Below, in pieces: positions 51,429 through 60,435 of a stretch of DNA of 64,000 bases; positions within the stretch are counted from its first letter, which is position 1, and each line of letters starts with the position of its first letter. The notes beneath the pieces are model-generated. The model did not search any database and was not told the origin of the DNA. It saw nothing but the letters and a program-made list of their open reading frames with translations. Source of the stretch: Janibacter sp. Soil728 (GTDB taxonomy: Bacteria; Actinomycetota; Actinomycetes; Actinomycetales; Dermatophilaceae); assembly GCF_001428305.1 (NCBI RefSeq), contig NZ_LMRZ01000005.1, positions 295,392 through 359,391 on the forward strand, given 5' to 3'. A program made the position numbers and the translations under genes.

Positions 51429-52160
51429 ATGGCACGCACCCCGGGCACGACCGAGCAGGCACCGGCACCCGCCCTCCCCGGCGAAGGACCGCTCGTCCTC
51501 GTCATGGACGTCGACAGCACCCTCATCCGCGACGAGGTGATCGAGCTCATCGCCGAGCACGCCGGGACCCGCGAGGAGGTCGCTGCGGTCACCGAGGCAG
51601 CAATGCGAGGTGAGCTGGACTTCGCGCAGAGTCTGCACGCGAGGGTGGCCACTCTCGCGGCGCTGCCCGTCGAGGTGCTCGATCGGGTTCGCGCCGCGGT
51701 CCGGCTGACGCCAGGCGCCCGTACCCTCGTCACGACGCTCGTCGAGGCCGGCCACACCGTCGGGCTCGTGAGCGGTGGCTTCACCGAGGTCGTCGACGAT
51801 CTGGCGAGCGAGCTCGGGATCGCCCACGCCCGGGCCAACCACCTCGAGATCGTCGACGGTCGCCTCACCGGCAAGGTGCTCGGCGATGTGGTCGACCGTG
51901 CGGCAAAGGCCGAGTTCATCACCCGGCTCGCCGCCGCCTCCGGCATCGAGATGGACCGGACGGTCGCTGTGGGTGACGGAGCCAACGACCTCGACATGAT
52001 GGCCGCGGCCCAGCTCGGCATCGCCTTCTGCGCCAAGCCCGCCGTGCGCGAGCAGGCGGACGTCTCGATCGACGAGCCCGACCTGCGGCGAGTCCTGGAC
52101 ATCCTGGGCATCACCCCGCTCGCCCAGCCCGACGACGAGGGCGGTCACCCCCTCGCCTGA
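51429..52160 (+). CDS. serB: Phosphoserine phosphatase SerB
   Basis: HAD-superfamily phosphatase for the last step of serine synthesis. The 243-residue protein has motif I VLVMDVDSTLIRDEVIE (nucleophile D-x-D-x-T), motif II GLVSGGFTEVVDDL, and motif III/IV KAEFITRL with VGDGANDLDMMAAAQLGIAF. It lacks the N-terminal ACT domains of longer actinobacterial SerB proteins, having only a 20-residue Pro/Ala leader. Nine bases after glgC. Confidence 0.92.
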   Translation: MARTPGTTEQAPAPALPGEGPLVLVMDVDSTLIRDEVIELIAEHAGTREEVAAVTEAAMRGELDFAQSLHARVATLAALPVEVLDRVRAAVRLTPGARTLVTTLVEAGHTVGLVSGGFTEVVDDLASELGIAHARANHLEIVDGRLTGKVLGDVVDRAAKAEFITRLAAASGIEMDRTVAVGDGANDLDMMAAAQLGIAFCAKPAVREQADVSIDEPDLRRVLDILGITPLAQPDDEGGHPLA

Positions 52161-52452
52161 GCCCTGCGCCCGGCGTCGATACCAGCGCCCGGTGTCGATA
52201 CGTGCGCCCGGCTGGCAGTCCTACGTCGACCAGGTGGGCACAACGACGCCAGGTCGACCGCCACGGGCCGAAGGGAGGGTCGGCGCAGCCTCAAGCCGAG
52301 CGGACGGTGAGGAGGGTCGGCGCAGCCTCAAGCCGAAGTCGAGAACGACAACGCACCCACCCACCGACGAGGGACTTCGGCAGCGCGCCGGCCGTCCTCA
52401 CCGGGAGCGCGACCCTTCGGACGGCCGCGGACGGCCTCTCAGCGAGCGGGGC
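52161..52452. repeat. Repeat-rich gene-free region between serB and fabI
   Basis: GCGCCCGG(C/T)GTCGATAC occurs at about 52167 and 52186 with a third partial GCGCCCGG at 52204. A 26-bp direct repeat, GGAGGGTCGGCGCAGCCTCA followed by AGCCGA, is at 52274-52299 and 52311-52336. On the minus strand this unit reads TCGGCTTGAGGCTGCGCCGA, which closely matches CTTCGGCTTGCTGCTGCGCC at 63165-63184. No coding frame is convincing here. Confidence 0.8.
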
Positions 52453-53208
52453 TCAGATTCCCATCGCGTGCACGCCACCGTCGACGTGGATGATCTCGCC
52501 GGTCGTCGCGGGGAACCAGTCCGACAGCAGCATCGTGCAGGCCTTGGCCGTCGGTACCGGGTCGTTGACATCCCAGCCGATGGGCGAGCGGTCGTCCCAG
52601 GACTCCTCGAACTGCTCGAAGCCGGGGATCGACTTGGCTGCGGTCGTGCGGATCGGGCCGGCGGCGACGAGGTTGCAGCGGACCCCCTTCGGACCGAGGT
52701 CACGTGCGAGGTAGCGGTTGGTGGACTCGAAGGCCGCCTTGGCGACTCCCATCCAGTCGTAGACCGGCCAGGCGAAGGACGCGTCGAAGGTCAGGCCGAC
52801 GATCGAGCCGCCTTCGGTCATGCGTGGCAGTGCGGCGACGCCGAGCGCCTTGAGCGAGTAGGCCGACACGTGCACCGCGGTGGCGACGTCCTCCCACTTC
52901 GCCTCGAGGAAGTTGAAGGCTCCCTCGGGGGCGAAGCCGATCGAGTGCAGGACCCCGTCGAGTCGCTCGGTGTGCTCGCCGATGCGGTCAGCCAGCGCGG
53001 CGAGGTCTTCCTCGCTCGTCACGTCGAGCTCGATGACCGGCGCCTCCTGGGGCAGCCGCTTGGCGATCGTCCTGGTGATCTTCATGGTCCGGCCGAAGCT
53101 GGTGAGGATCACCTTGGCGCCCTGCTCCTGAGCGAGCTTGGCGACATGGAAGGCGATCGAGGACTCCATGAGGACGCCCGTGATGAGGAAGGTCTTGCCG
53201 GTGAGCAT
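52453..53208 (-). CDS. fabI: Enoyl-[acyl-carrier-protein] reductase FabI
   Basis: NADH-dependent last step of each fatty-acid elongation cycle (InhA/FabI SDR). The 251-residue protein begins MLTGKTFLITGVLMESSIAF, has SIGFAPEGAF and the catalytic FAWPVYDWMGVAKAAFEST with the Y-x6-K spacing of FabI, then SIPGFEQFEESWDDRSPIGW. It follows fabG by 34 bp, the mabA-inhA order of mycobacteria. Confidence 0.95.
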   Translation of the reverse strand: MLTGKTFLITGVLMESSIAFHVAKLAQEQGAKVILTSFGRTMKITRTIAKRLPQEAPVIELDVTSEEDLAALADRIGEHTERLDGVLHSIGFAPEGAFNFLEAKWEDVATAVHVSAYSLKALGVAALPRMTEGGSIVGLTFDASFAWPVYDWMGVAKAAFESTNRYLARDLGPKGVRCNLVAAGPIRTTAAKSIPGFEQFEESWDDRSPIGWDVNDPVPTAKACTMLLSDWFPATTGEIIHVDGGVHAMGI

Positions 53209-53242
53209 CTGCTGCCTTTCGTTCTGCGGGAAGGAAGGTGTG

Positions 53243-53986
<744 letters not shown>

Positions 53987-54083
53987 TCACGTCTGGGCAC
54001 GACGCTAGAGCACTACCGCCGGGTATGTGGCACCGAGCCCGCCCCGTGGAACGCCCTGGCGGCGTGCGGCGTAGTCTGAAGAC

Positions 54084-54362
54084 GTGCCACACACGTCCAT
54101 CCCGTCGGTCACGACCGCCCCGATCTCGCTCCACGACGAGCAGATCGGACGCATGCGTCAGTACCTGGCGACGATGGCCCTGCGGACGGCCTGCTTCATC
54201 GGCGCCTACTTCTTCGAAGGGTGGCTGCGCTGGGTCTGTGTCGCCCTGGCTGTGGTCCTGCCCTACATCGCGGTCGTCCTCGTCAACGCCGTGCGGCCCC
54301 GCCCCGAGGACACGACGATGACCGCGGTGGACGACCCGCGACGACAGGTGGGCCACCGGTGA
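54084..54362 (+). CDS. DUF3099 membrane protein
   Basis: A 92-residue actinobacterial protein with two close TMs (ALRTACFIGAYFFEGWLRW and VCVALAVVLPYIAVVLVNAV) and a polar tail. The RMRQYLATMALRTACFIGA-to-RWVCVA pattern is the DUF3099 core. GTG start. It overlaps the next gene by 4 bp. Function unknown; conserved beside fabG/fabI and SURF1 in related genomes. Confidence 0.85.
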   Translation: MPHTSIPSVTTAPISLHDEQIGRMRQYLATMALRTACFIGAYFFEGWLRWVCVALAVVLPYIAVVLVNAVRPRPEDTTMTAVDDPRRQVGHR

Positions 54363-54574
54363 GCACCGAGGACCTGGTCTGCAGCCGCAAGGCGTGCCGC
54401 CAGCAGGCGACCCGAGCGGTCCTGTGGCGCAACCCGCGCATCCACGACGAGTCCCGCCGCAAGGTGTGGCTGGCGTGCGGCGAGCACGAAGATGTCCTGC
54501 GTGACCACCTCGCGGTTCGCGGCTTCCCCGTGGCCACCTGCGCGGTCGACGAGATCCCTGCCGACGCCGGCTGA
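54359..54574 (+). CDS. Small zinc-ribbon-like protein
   Basis: A 71-residue protein (GTG 54359, overlapping the DUF3099 stop). It has CSRKAC near the N-terminus, WLACGEHEDVLRDHL near the middle and a further Cys, a pattern suited to a small zinc site. The ending RGFPVATCAVDEIP recurs in actinobacterial homologues, which databases sometimes label acetone carboxylase; nothing supports that activity. Shares a base with the SURF1 start (TGATG). Confidence 0.75.
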   Translation: MSTEDLVCSRKACRQQATRAVLWRNPRIHDESRRKVWLACGEHEDVLRDHLAVRGFPVATCAVDEIPADAG

Positions 54575-55344
54575 TGCTGCGTCGTGCCCTCACCCCGAGA
54601 TGGCTCGGGTGGTTCGCCCTCGCGGTCCTGATGTCCATCGTCTTCGTCTGGCTGGGCCAGTGGCAGTGGGGCAAGTACGAGGACAAGGCCGCTGGCGCCG
54701 ACCGCATCGAGAACCACTACGCGGCCACTCCCGTCCCGGTGACCGATGTCCTCACGGACACACCGGCGTCCCTGGAGGACGAGTGGATACGCGTCACCGC
54801 CACAGGTGAGTACCTGGCCGACGAGCAGCTCCTCGTGCGCAACCGACCGCTCGACGGCACCTACGGCTATGAGGTGCTCGTCCCCCTTCGCCTCAGGAGT
54901 GGGGAGGTTCTCCTCGTCGACCGCGGGTGGGTGGACAACAGCCCGAAGGGGGCCGACGTCGACCCCGAGGTCCCGCCGGCACCCTCGGGTGAGGTCACTG
55001 CAACCGGCTGGATCCGACTGGGCGAGAAGAGTCTGGGTCGCGACATGCAGCCGGGTCAGCTCGCCAGCATCAACCTGCCGGAGGCTGACGCAGAGGTCGA
55101 CGGCACGCTGCTCGGTGGCTACCTGTCGCTCCAGTCCGAGGACCCGAAGGTCCCGCGACCGGACCCGCTCGAGGTCCCCGACACCGGCACCGGGCCGCAC
55201 ATGGCCTATGCCATCCAGTGGTGGTTGGCCATCCCCGCCTTCTGGGTCTTCCTCGTCATGGCGCTGCGGCGCGAGGCGCAGGACGGCTCTGAGCGCACGC
55301 CGCGCACCAAGAAGGTGCGCATCTGGGACGAGGAGGACGGGTGA
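54574..55344 (+). CDS. SURF1-family protein (cytochrome oxidase biogenesis)
   Basis: A 256-residue membrane protein with two TMs flanking an extracytoplasmic domain, the SURF1 topology: N-terminal LGWFALAVLMSIVFVWLGQWQW (GxWQ), then LLVRNRPLDGTYGYEVLVPL and LLVDRGWV, and C-terminal YAIQWWLAIPAFWVFLV. It assists assembly of haem-copper oxidase. Last of a three-gene rightward set with DUF3099 and the zinc-ribbon gene. Confidence 0.92.
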   Translation: MLRRALTPRWLGWFALAVLMSIVFVWLGQWQWGKYEDKAAGADRIENHYAATPVPVTDVLTDTPASLEDEWIRVTATGEYLADEQLLVRNRPLDGTYGYEVLVPLRLRSGEVLLVDRGWVDNSPKGADVDPEVPPAPSGEVTATGWIRLGEKSLGRDMQPGQLASINLPEADAEVDGTLLGGYLSLQSEDPKVPRPDPLEVPDTGTGPHMAYAIQWWLAIPAFWVFLVMALRREAQDGSERTPRTKKVRIWDEEDG

Positions 55345-55347
55345 TCC

Positions 55348-57240
55348 TCAGCCGGTGACCTCGGCTGCGTCCTGCGACACGCCCCCGTCGTACTGCGTGG
55401 CGTAGAGGGTGGCGTAGAGGCCAGCGGCCGCGAGCAGCTCCTCGTGGGTGCCGCGCTCGACGACCCGGCCGTCGTCCACCACGAGGATCTGGTCGGCTGC
55501 CCGGATCGTCGACAGGCGGTGGGCGATGACGATCGCGGTACGCCCTTCGAGTGCGGCGTCGAGCGCGCGCTGCACGGCCACCTCCGACTCGCTGTCCAGG
55601 TGGGCGGTGGCCTCGTCGAGGATGAGCACGGCGGGCGACTTCAGCAGCAGGCGGGCGATGGCGAAGCGCTGCTTCTCACCGCCGGAGAGCCGGTGCCCGC
55701 GATCCCCGACAACGGTGTCCAGCCCTGCCGGCAGCGTGTGGACGAGGTGGCCGATCCGGGCGGACTCGAGCGCCTCCCACATCTCCGCCTCGGTCGCCTC
55801 GGGCCGCGCGTAGGCGAGGTTGGCCCGCAGGGTGTCGTGGAAGAGGTGCGCCTCCTGGGTCACCATCCCCACGGTGGCGCTGACCGACTCGAGGGTCGCG
55901 TCGCGCAGGTCGCGCCCGCCGATGCGCACCGCCCCACCCGTCGGGTCGTAGAAGCGCGTGACGAGCGAGGTGATCGTGCTCTTGCCGGCGCCGCTCGGCC
56001 CGACGAGGGCGATGAGCTGACCGGGCTCGGCCCGCAGGCTCACTCCCTGCAGGACAGGGCCCCCCTCTTCGCGATCGCCCGTGGTCGTGCCCTCGAGGGA
56101 GCGCAGGGAGATCGAGTCGGCTCCCGGGTAGGTGAAGTGCACGTCGTCCATCTCGACCGACAGCGCCTCCCCCGTGGGCAGCGGCTGCGCATCGGGCTTC
56201 TCCTGGATGCTCGAGGGCATGTCGAGCAGCTCGAAGAGCCTGGCGAAGGAGACGAGCGCCGTGAGGATGTCGATGTGGACATTGGAGATGGCGGTGAGCG
56301 GACCGTAGAGGCGGGCCAGCAGTGCCGCGAGGGCCAGGAGCGTGCCGACCGTCAGGGTTCCCTCGACGGCCATGATGCCGCCGAAACCGTAGACCATCGC
56401 GGTGGCGAGCGAGGCCAGGAGCGTGAGCATGACGAAGAAGACCGCGCGGTTGACCGCGATCCGCACGCCGATGTCGCGCACCCTGGCAGCGCGCTGGTCG
56501 TACTGGGTCACCTCGAGTGAGGGCTGCCCGAAGATCTTCACGAGCAGCGCGCCGGCGACGTTGAAGCGCTCGGTCATCTGGTTGCCCAGGTCGGCGTTGA
56601 GGTTCATCTGCTCCGACGAGAGTGAGGCCAGGCGCCGGCCCATCCACTTGGCCGGGAGGATGAAGAAGGGCACGAGCACCAGGGCGGCGAGCGTCAGCTG
56701 CCACGACAGGGCGAACATCGCGCCGAGGATGAGCACGAGCGAGATGACATTGCTGACGACGGAGGACAGCACGGTCGTGAAGGCCTGCTGGGCGCCGATG
56801 ACGTCGTTGTTGAGCCGGCTGACCAGCGCACCGGTCTGTGCCCGGGTGAAGAAGGCGATCGGCTGGCGCAGCACGTGTGCGAAGACCTCGGTGCGCAGGT
56901 GATGGATGAGCCCCTCGCCGATGCGCGCGGACAGCCAGCGCTGCACGAGTGTGGTCACGCCCTCGACGAGCGCGATGAGCGCCACGAGGAGCGAGATCGT
57001 GACGACGACGCCACGCTCCTGGGGGATCACTCCGTCGTCGATGAGGCGCTGCAGCAGCAGGGGCACTGCGACGACCGTGACTGATCCGACGGCGACCAGC
57101 ACGAGGAACCCGGCGATGACCCGGCTGAAGGGTCGGGCATAGCCCAGAACCCGCCGGGCGGTCCCGGGGGGCAGGGGCGCTCGCGTCGTCTCGTTGCTGC
57201 TCATCGAGCGCATGAGGCCCCAGGCGTTGTTCATCGTCAT
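55348..57240 (-). CDS. ABC exporter, fused membrane and ATPase domains
   Basis: A 630-residue half-transporter (MsbA/MdlB type). Residues about 40-330 are the six-TM domain (FSRVIAGFLVLVAVGSVTVV onwards). The ATPase has Walker A (ALVGPSGAGKSTITSLVTRF), Q-loop TVGMVTQEAHLF, signature LSGGEKQRFAIARLLL, Walker B AVLILDEATAHLD and the H-loop VIAHRLST. Works as a dimer; exports an unknown lipid or drug. ATG 57240 has GAGGAG 9 bases upstream and is preferred to in-frame starts on either side. A 20-residue Asp/Glu insert lies before the ATPase (about 380-395). Confidence 0.92.
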   Translation of the reverse strand: MTMNNAWGLMRSMSSNETTRAPLPPGTARRVLGYARPFSRVIAGFLVLVAVGSVTVVAVPLLLQRLIDDGVIPQERGVVVTISLLVALIALVEGVTTLVQRWLSARIGEGLIHHLRTEVFAHVLRQPIAFFTRAQTGALVSRLNNDVIGAQQAFTTVLSSVVSNVISLVLILGAMFALSWQLTLAALVLVPFFILPAKWMGRRLASLSSEQMNLNADLGNQMTERFNVAGALLVKIFGQPSLEVTQYDQRAARVRDIGVRIAVNRAVFFVMLTLLASLATAMVYGFGGIMAVEGTLTVGTLLALAALLARLYGPLTAISNVHIDILTALVSFARLFELLDMPSSIQEKPDAQPLPTGEALSVEMDDVHFTYPGADSISLRSLEGTTTGDREEGGPVLQGVSLRAEPGQLIALVGPSGAGKSTITSLVTRFYDPTGGAVRIGGRDLRDATLESVSATVGMVTQEAHLFHDTLRANLAYARPEATEAEMWEALESARIGHLVHTLPAGLDTVVGDRGHRLSGGEKQRFAIARLLLKSPAVLILDEATAHLDSESEVAVQRALDAALEGRTAIVIAHRLSTIRAADQILVVDDGRVVERGTHEELLAAAGLYATLYATQYDGGVSQDAAEVTG

Positions 57241-57308
57241 CCGTGTCTGCTCCTCGTCGTCCGGAGGCGACAACCCCGCCGGTCCCCTCAGGATTCCCTA
57301 CGGGTGTG

Positions 57309-57956
57309 TCAGCCCAGGGCGCGGCGCAGGACGAGCGAGGCGACGGCGGTGGTGTCCGCCAGTCCCCCGGGGACGAAGGGGGACCCTGCGGCCTGCGCGA
57401 TGGCGGCCACCTTGTCGTGGAGGACCCCTTCGGCGAGGGTCGCCGGGACGACGACGCGACCGGTCGTGGCGCCGGCTCTGGGAGCTGCGAGGGTCATCGT
57501 CAGCCAGCCCGGTCGTGGATGCGCATCGAGCAGTGTGCGGATGCTCTGCCCAGCCTGCCCGGAGCGTGATCCCCCGGCGACGAGCAGGACCGGTCGGTCG
57601 ACAGCGTGCCCGGCGGCGCGCAGCCGCTCGTCGACGGCGTCGAGCAGCAGCGGGTCTCCCCCGAGCGCGGGAGCCACTCGAACGGGCGCCCCTGCTGCAC
57701 CGAGGGCCCGCACCGCCGCAGGGACATCGACGCGGGCGTGGAAGGCAGGGGTGATGAGCATGGGGACGACGGTGACCTCGTCGGTCAGGGTCGGCCCGAG
57801 GTCCTGCGGGCGCGGGTGGTCGTGCTCGATGTAGGCCAGCTGGGTCTCGCCGTGACCGGCCTCCCGCAGTGGGCCAGCGACGCGCTCGCACAACCGCTCC
57901 AACGTGTGCGAGTGCCGTTGGTCCGGGGACCCGTGCGCCAGCAGGACGGTGGTCAT
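57309..57956 (-). CDS. Sirohydrochlorin chelatase (CbiX/SirB type)
   Basis: A 215-residue two-lobe CbiX-like protein, probably inserting iron into sirohydrochlorin to make sirohaem for the adjacent sulfite reductase. The N-terminal lobe begins TTVLLAHGSPDQRHSHT with the metal-site His and has VVPMLITPAFHARVDVP with the second His; the C-terminal lobe repeats the fold without the metal residues (VLLVAGGSRSGQAG). Ten bases after cysH, in operon sir-cysH-cbiX. Role in iron rather than cobalt insertion is inferred from the neighbours. Confidence 0.87.
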   Translation of the reverse strand: MTTVLLAHGSPDQRHSHTLERLCERVAGPLREAGHGETQLAYIEHDHPRPQDLGPTLTDEVTVVPMLITPAFHARVDVPAAVRALGAAGAPVRVAPALGGDPLLLDAVDERLRAAGHAVDRPVLLVAGGSRSGQAGQSIRTLLDAHPRPGWLTMTLAAPRAGATTGRVVVPATLAEGVLHDKVAAIAQAAGSPFVPGGLADTTAVASLVLRRALG

Positions 57957-57966
57957 GCCGGGCTCG

Positions 57967-58707
57967 TCACGTGTGGAGTCCGCACTCCACCTTGTCGGTT
58001 CCCGACCAACGTCCGGCGCGGGCATCCTCGCCCTCGGCGACGGGCCGGGTGCAGGGGGCACACCCGATGGAGGCGTACCCGCTCTGACGAAGGGGGTTGA
58101 GGAAGACCGATTTCTCGGCCGCGTACTGGTCGACGTCGTCCTGGGTCCAGCCAGCGATCGGGTTGAGCTTGACCATGCCGCGGCGCTCGTCCCAGCCGAC
58201 GATCGTGATGTCGGTGCGGGTCGGCGCGTCCTCGCGGCGCATGCCGGTGACCCAGGCTCCGTGCTCCTCGAGGGCGCGGTTCAGCGGCTCGACCTTGCGC
58301 ATGGCGCAGCACAGGTTCGGGTCGCGGTCGTGCAGCTTCGGCCCGTGCTCGGCGTCCTGCTCGGGGACGGTCAGCTTCGGGTAGATGGTGCGGATGGTGA
58401 TCGGCAGCATCGCCTCGTAGGCGTCACGGGTGCCGAGGGTCTCCGCGAAGTGGTACCCGGTGTCCAGGAAGAACACGTCGGCCGTGTCGAGGGTCGTGCC
58501 GACGAGGTGGACGAGCACCTCGTCACCCATCGAGCTGGCCACGGTGAGGTCGTCGCCGAAGGTCTCGTGCGCCCACAGCAGTGCCCGACGGCCGAGCTCG
58601 ATCCGACCTTCGTGGTCCCCGCCCAGCTGCTCCTCGAGCTCGGCGAAGAGCGACTCGCCCTCGCTCGCGAGCTCCCGCAGGCGGTCGGTGGAGATCGCCG
58701 TGCTCAT
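57967..58707 (-). CDS. cysH: Phosphoadenylyl/adenylyl-sulfate reductase CysH
   Basis: Reduces APS (or PAPS) to sulfite. The 246-residue protein has the PP-loop region (TVASSMGDEVLVHLV), VFFLDTGYHFAETL and a catalytic Cys near the end (KVECGLHT). Two extra Cys pairs, LCCAMRKVEPL and IGCAPCTRPV, are ligands of a 4Fe-4S cluster, the mark of the APS-specific bacterial type. Overlaps sir by 4 bp (58704-58707). Confidence 0.94.
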   Translation of the reverse strand: MSTAISTDRLRELASEGESLFAELEEQLGGDHEGRIELGRRALLWAHETFGDDLTVASSMGDEVLVHLVGTTLDTADVFFLDTGYHFAETLGTRDAYEAMLPITIRTIYPKLTVPEQDAEHGPKLHDRDPNLCCAMRKVEPLNRALEEHGAWVTGMRREDAPTRTDITIVGWDERRGMVKLNPIAGWTQDDVDQYAAEKSVFLNPLRQSGYASIGCAPCTRPVAEGEDARAGRWSGTDKVECGLHT

Positions 58708-60362
58708 CGGATGTCGTCCTCGTCGGCCTGGCGCACCCAGTGGGCGAAGGACTCGGCGTCCTCGCGCTGGGCCAGGTAGGTGCGGGCGAGGCGCTCGATG
58801 TAGTCGGGCAGGTCATCGCCGGCGACCTTGAGTGCGCGGGTCTTGCGGGCCAGCGAGGTGTCCTCGGCGAGCGAGCCGCCGAGCAGCACCTGGAAGACCT
58901 CGATGTAGCTGCCGTCCTCCTTCTGCTCGAGCATGCCCTTGAGGCCGACGTCGGCGACCTGGCTGCGGGCGCAGGCGTTGGGGCAACCGTTGAGGTGGAT
59001 GCTGAAGGGGACGTCCATGTCCGGCAGGCGCTTCTCGAGCTCCTCGACCGTCCAACGGGCGCGGTTCTTGGTGTCGGTCAGGGCCAGCTTGCAGAACTCC
59101 AGGCCGGTGCACGCGAGGACATTGCGGCGCCATTCGCTCGGGTGGACCTCGAGGTCGAGCTCCTTGAGGTCGAGGGCGAGCTGGTCCGCATCGGCCGGCG
59201 GCACGTCGAGGACGAGGACCTTCTGGTGCGGCGTGAAGCGGATGCGGTGGCTGCCCACGGCCTCGGCGAGCTCGGCCAGCCGGGTCAGCTTGGTCCCGGT
59301 CATGCGCCCGGCGATCGGCGCTGCGCCGACCCAGACGTTGCCGTCCTTCTGCTCGTGGATCCCCACGTGGTCACGGCGGGTGCCGGGTGCGACCGTGGCC
59401 TCCGGCCCATCAGCGAGACGACGCCCGAGGTAGTCCTGCTCGAGGATCTCGCGGAACTTCTCCGGTCCCCAGTCAGCCATGAGGAACTTCAGCCGGGCCT
59501 TGTTGCGCAGCCGCCGGTAGCCGTGGTCGCGGAAGATCCCCGTCACGGCCTCCCAGACGTCGGGGACCTCGGCAGCCGAGACCCACACGCCCAGGCGCTG
59601 GGCGAAGATCGGCTTGACCGACAGTCCGCCACCGACCCAGACGTCGAATCCCGGGCCGTGCTCGGGGTGGACGACCCCGACGAAGGAGATGTCGTTGATC
59701 TCGTGCGCGATGTCGTGGGTGGGCGAGCCGGAGATCGCGGTCTTGTACTTGCGCGGCAGGTTGGAGAACTCGGGGTTGCCGATGAACTTCCGCTTGATCT
59801 CCAGCAGCGCATCGGTGCCGTCGACGATCTCGTTCTTCTCGATCCCGGCGACGGGCGAGGCGATCATCGTGCGGGGGCAGTCACCGCAGGCCTCGGTCGT
59901 CGACAGCCCGACCGCCTCCAGCCGACGCCAGATCTCGGGGACGTCCTCGATGTTGATGTAGTGCAGCTGGATGTTCTGCCGGTCGGAGATGTCGGCCGTG
60001 TCCTGCGCGAAGTCGGTGCTGATCGTGGCGATGGCGCGCAGCTGCTCGGTCGTCAGCTGTCCCCCGTCGCTGCGCACGCGCATCATGAAGCGGGAGTCCG
60101 AGATGTCGTCCTCACCGGTGTGCGTCCCGTCCAGTCCCTGCTTGCGCTGGGTGTACAGACCCATCCAGCGGAAGCGCCCCGTCAGGTCGTCCTCGGCGAT
60201 GGAGTCGAAGCCCTGCTTCGAGTACTCGTCGATGATCCGCGCGCGCACGTTGAGCGCGTCGTCCTCCTGCTTGAACGCCTCATTGGGGTTCAGCGGGGTC
60301 CGGTCGCCGTCAGCCCAGGCGCCGGTGGACTTCGTACGGGTGGGTCGGGTCGTCACAGTCAC
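58704..60362 (-). CDS. sir: Assimilatory ferredoxin-sulfite reductase (nitrite/sulfite reductase family)
   Basis: Six-electron reduction of sulfite to sulfide with sirohaem and a 4Fe-4S cluster. The 552-residue protein has two ferredoxin-like half-domains (DFAQDTADISDRQNIQLHYI) and the cluster Cys set LACTGLEFCKLA and HLNGCPNACARSQ (C-x5-C, C-x3-C). Cys and Tyr that cross-link in the mycobacterial SirA seem present (RWMGLYTQRK, EACGDCPRT). Sulfite rather than nitrite is inferred from the overlapping cysH. First gene of the operon. Confidence 0.92.
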   Translation of the reverse strand: MTVTTRPTRTKSTGAWADGDRTPLNPNEAFKQEDDALNVRARIIDEYSKQGFDSIAEDDLTGRFRWMGLYTQRKQGLDGTHTGEDDISDSRFMMRVRSDGGQLTTEQLRAIATISTDFAQDTADISDRQNIQLHYINIEDVPEIWRRLEAVGLSTTEACGDCPRTMIASPVAGIEKNEIVDGTDALLEIKRKFIGNPEFSNLPRKYKTAISGSPTHDIAHEINDISFVGVVHPEHGPGFDVWVGGGLSVKPIFAQRLGVWVSAAEVPDVWEAVTGIFRDHGYRRLRNKARLKFLMADWGPEKFREILEQDYLGRRLADGPEATVAPGTRRDHVGIHEQKDGNVWVGAAPIAGRMTGTKLTRLAELAEAVGSHRIRFTPHQKVLVLDVPPADADQLALDLKELDLEVHPSEWRRNVLACTGLEFCKLALTDTKNRARWTVEELEKRLPDMDVPFSIHLNGCPNACARSQVADVGLKGMLEQKEDGSYIEVFQVLLGGSLAEDTSLARKTRALKVAGDDLPDYIERLARTYLAQREDAESFAHWVRQADEDDIR

Positions 60363-60370
60363 ACGCCCAT

Positions 60371-60410
60371 AGTAGGGGCCTACTTATGGAACTCATAACC
60401 CGTCGTTATG
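60371..60410. promoter_or_regulatory. Two operator-like palindromes upstream of sir
   Basis: AGTAGG-GG-CCTACT (60371-60384) lies 9 bp upstream of the sir start and CATAAC-CCGTC-GTTATG (60394-60410) 10 bp further. Both are AT-richer than the surroundings. Position fits operators or promoter elements of the sulfur operon; the regulator is not in the window. Confidence 0.55.
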
Positions 60411-60435
60411 TGTCTCACGTGCTGGAGCGAGATCC

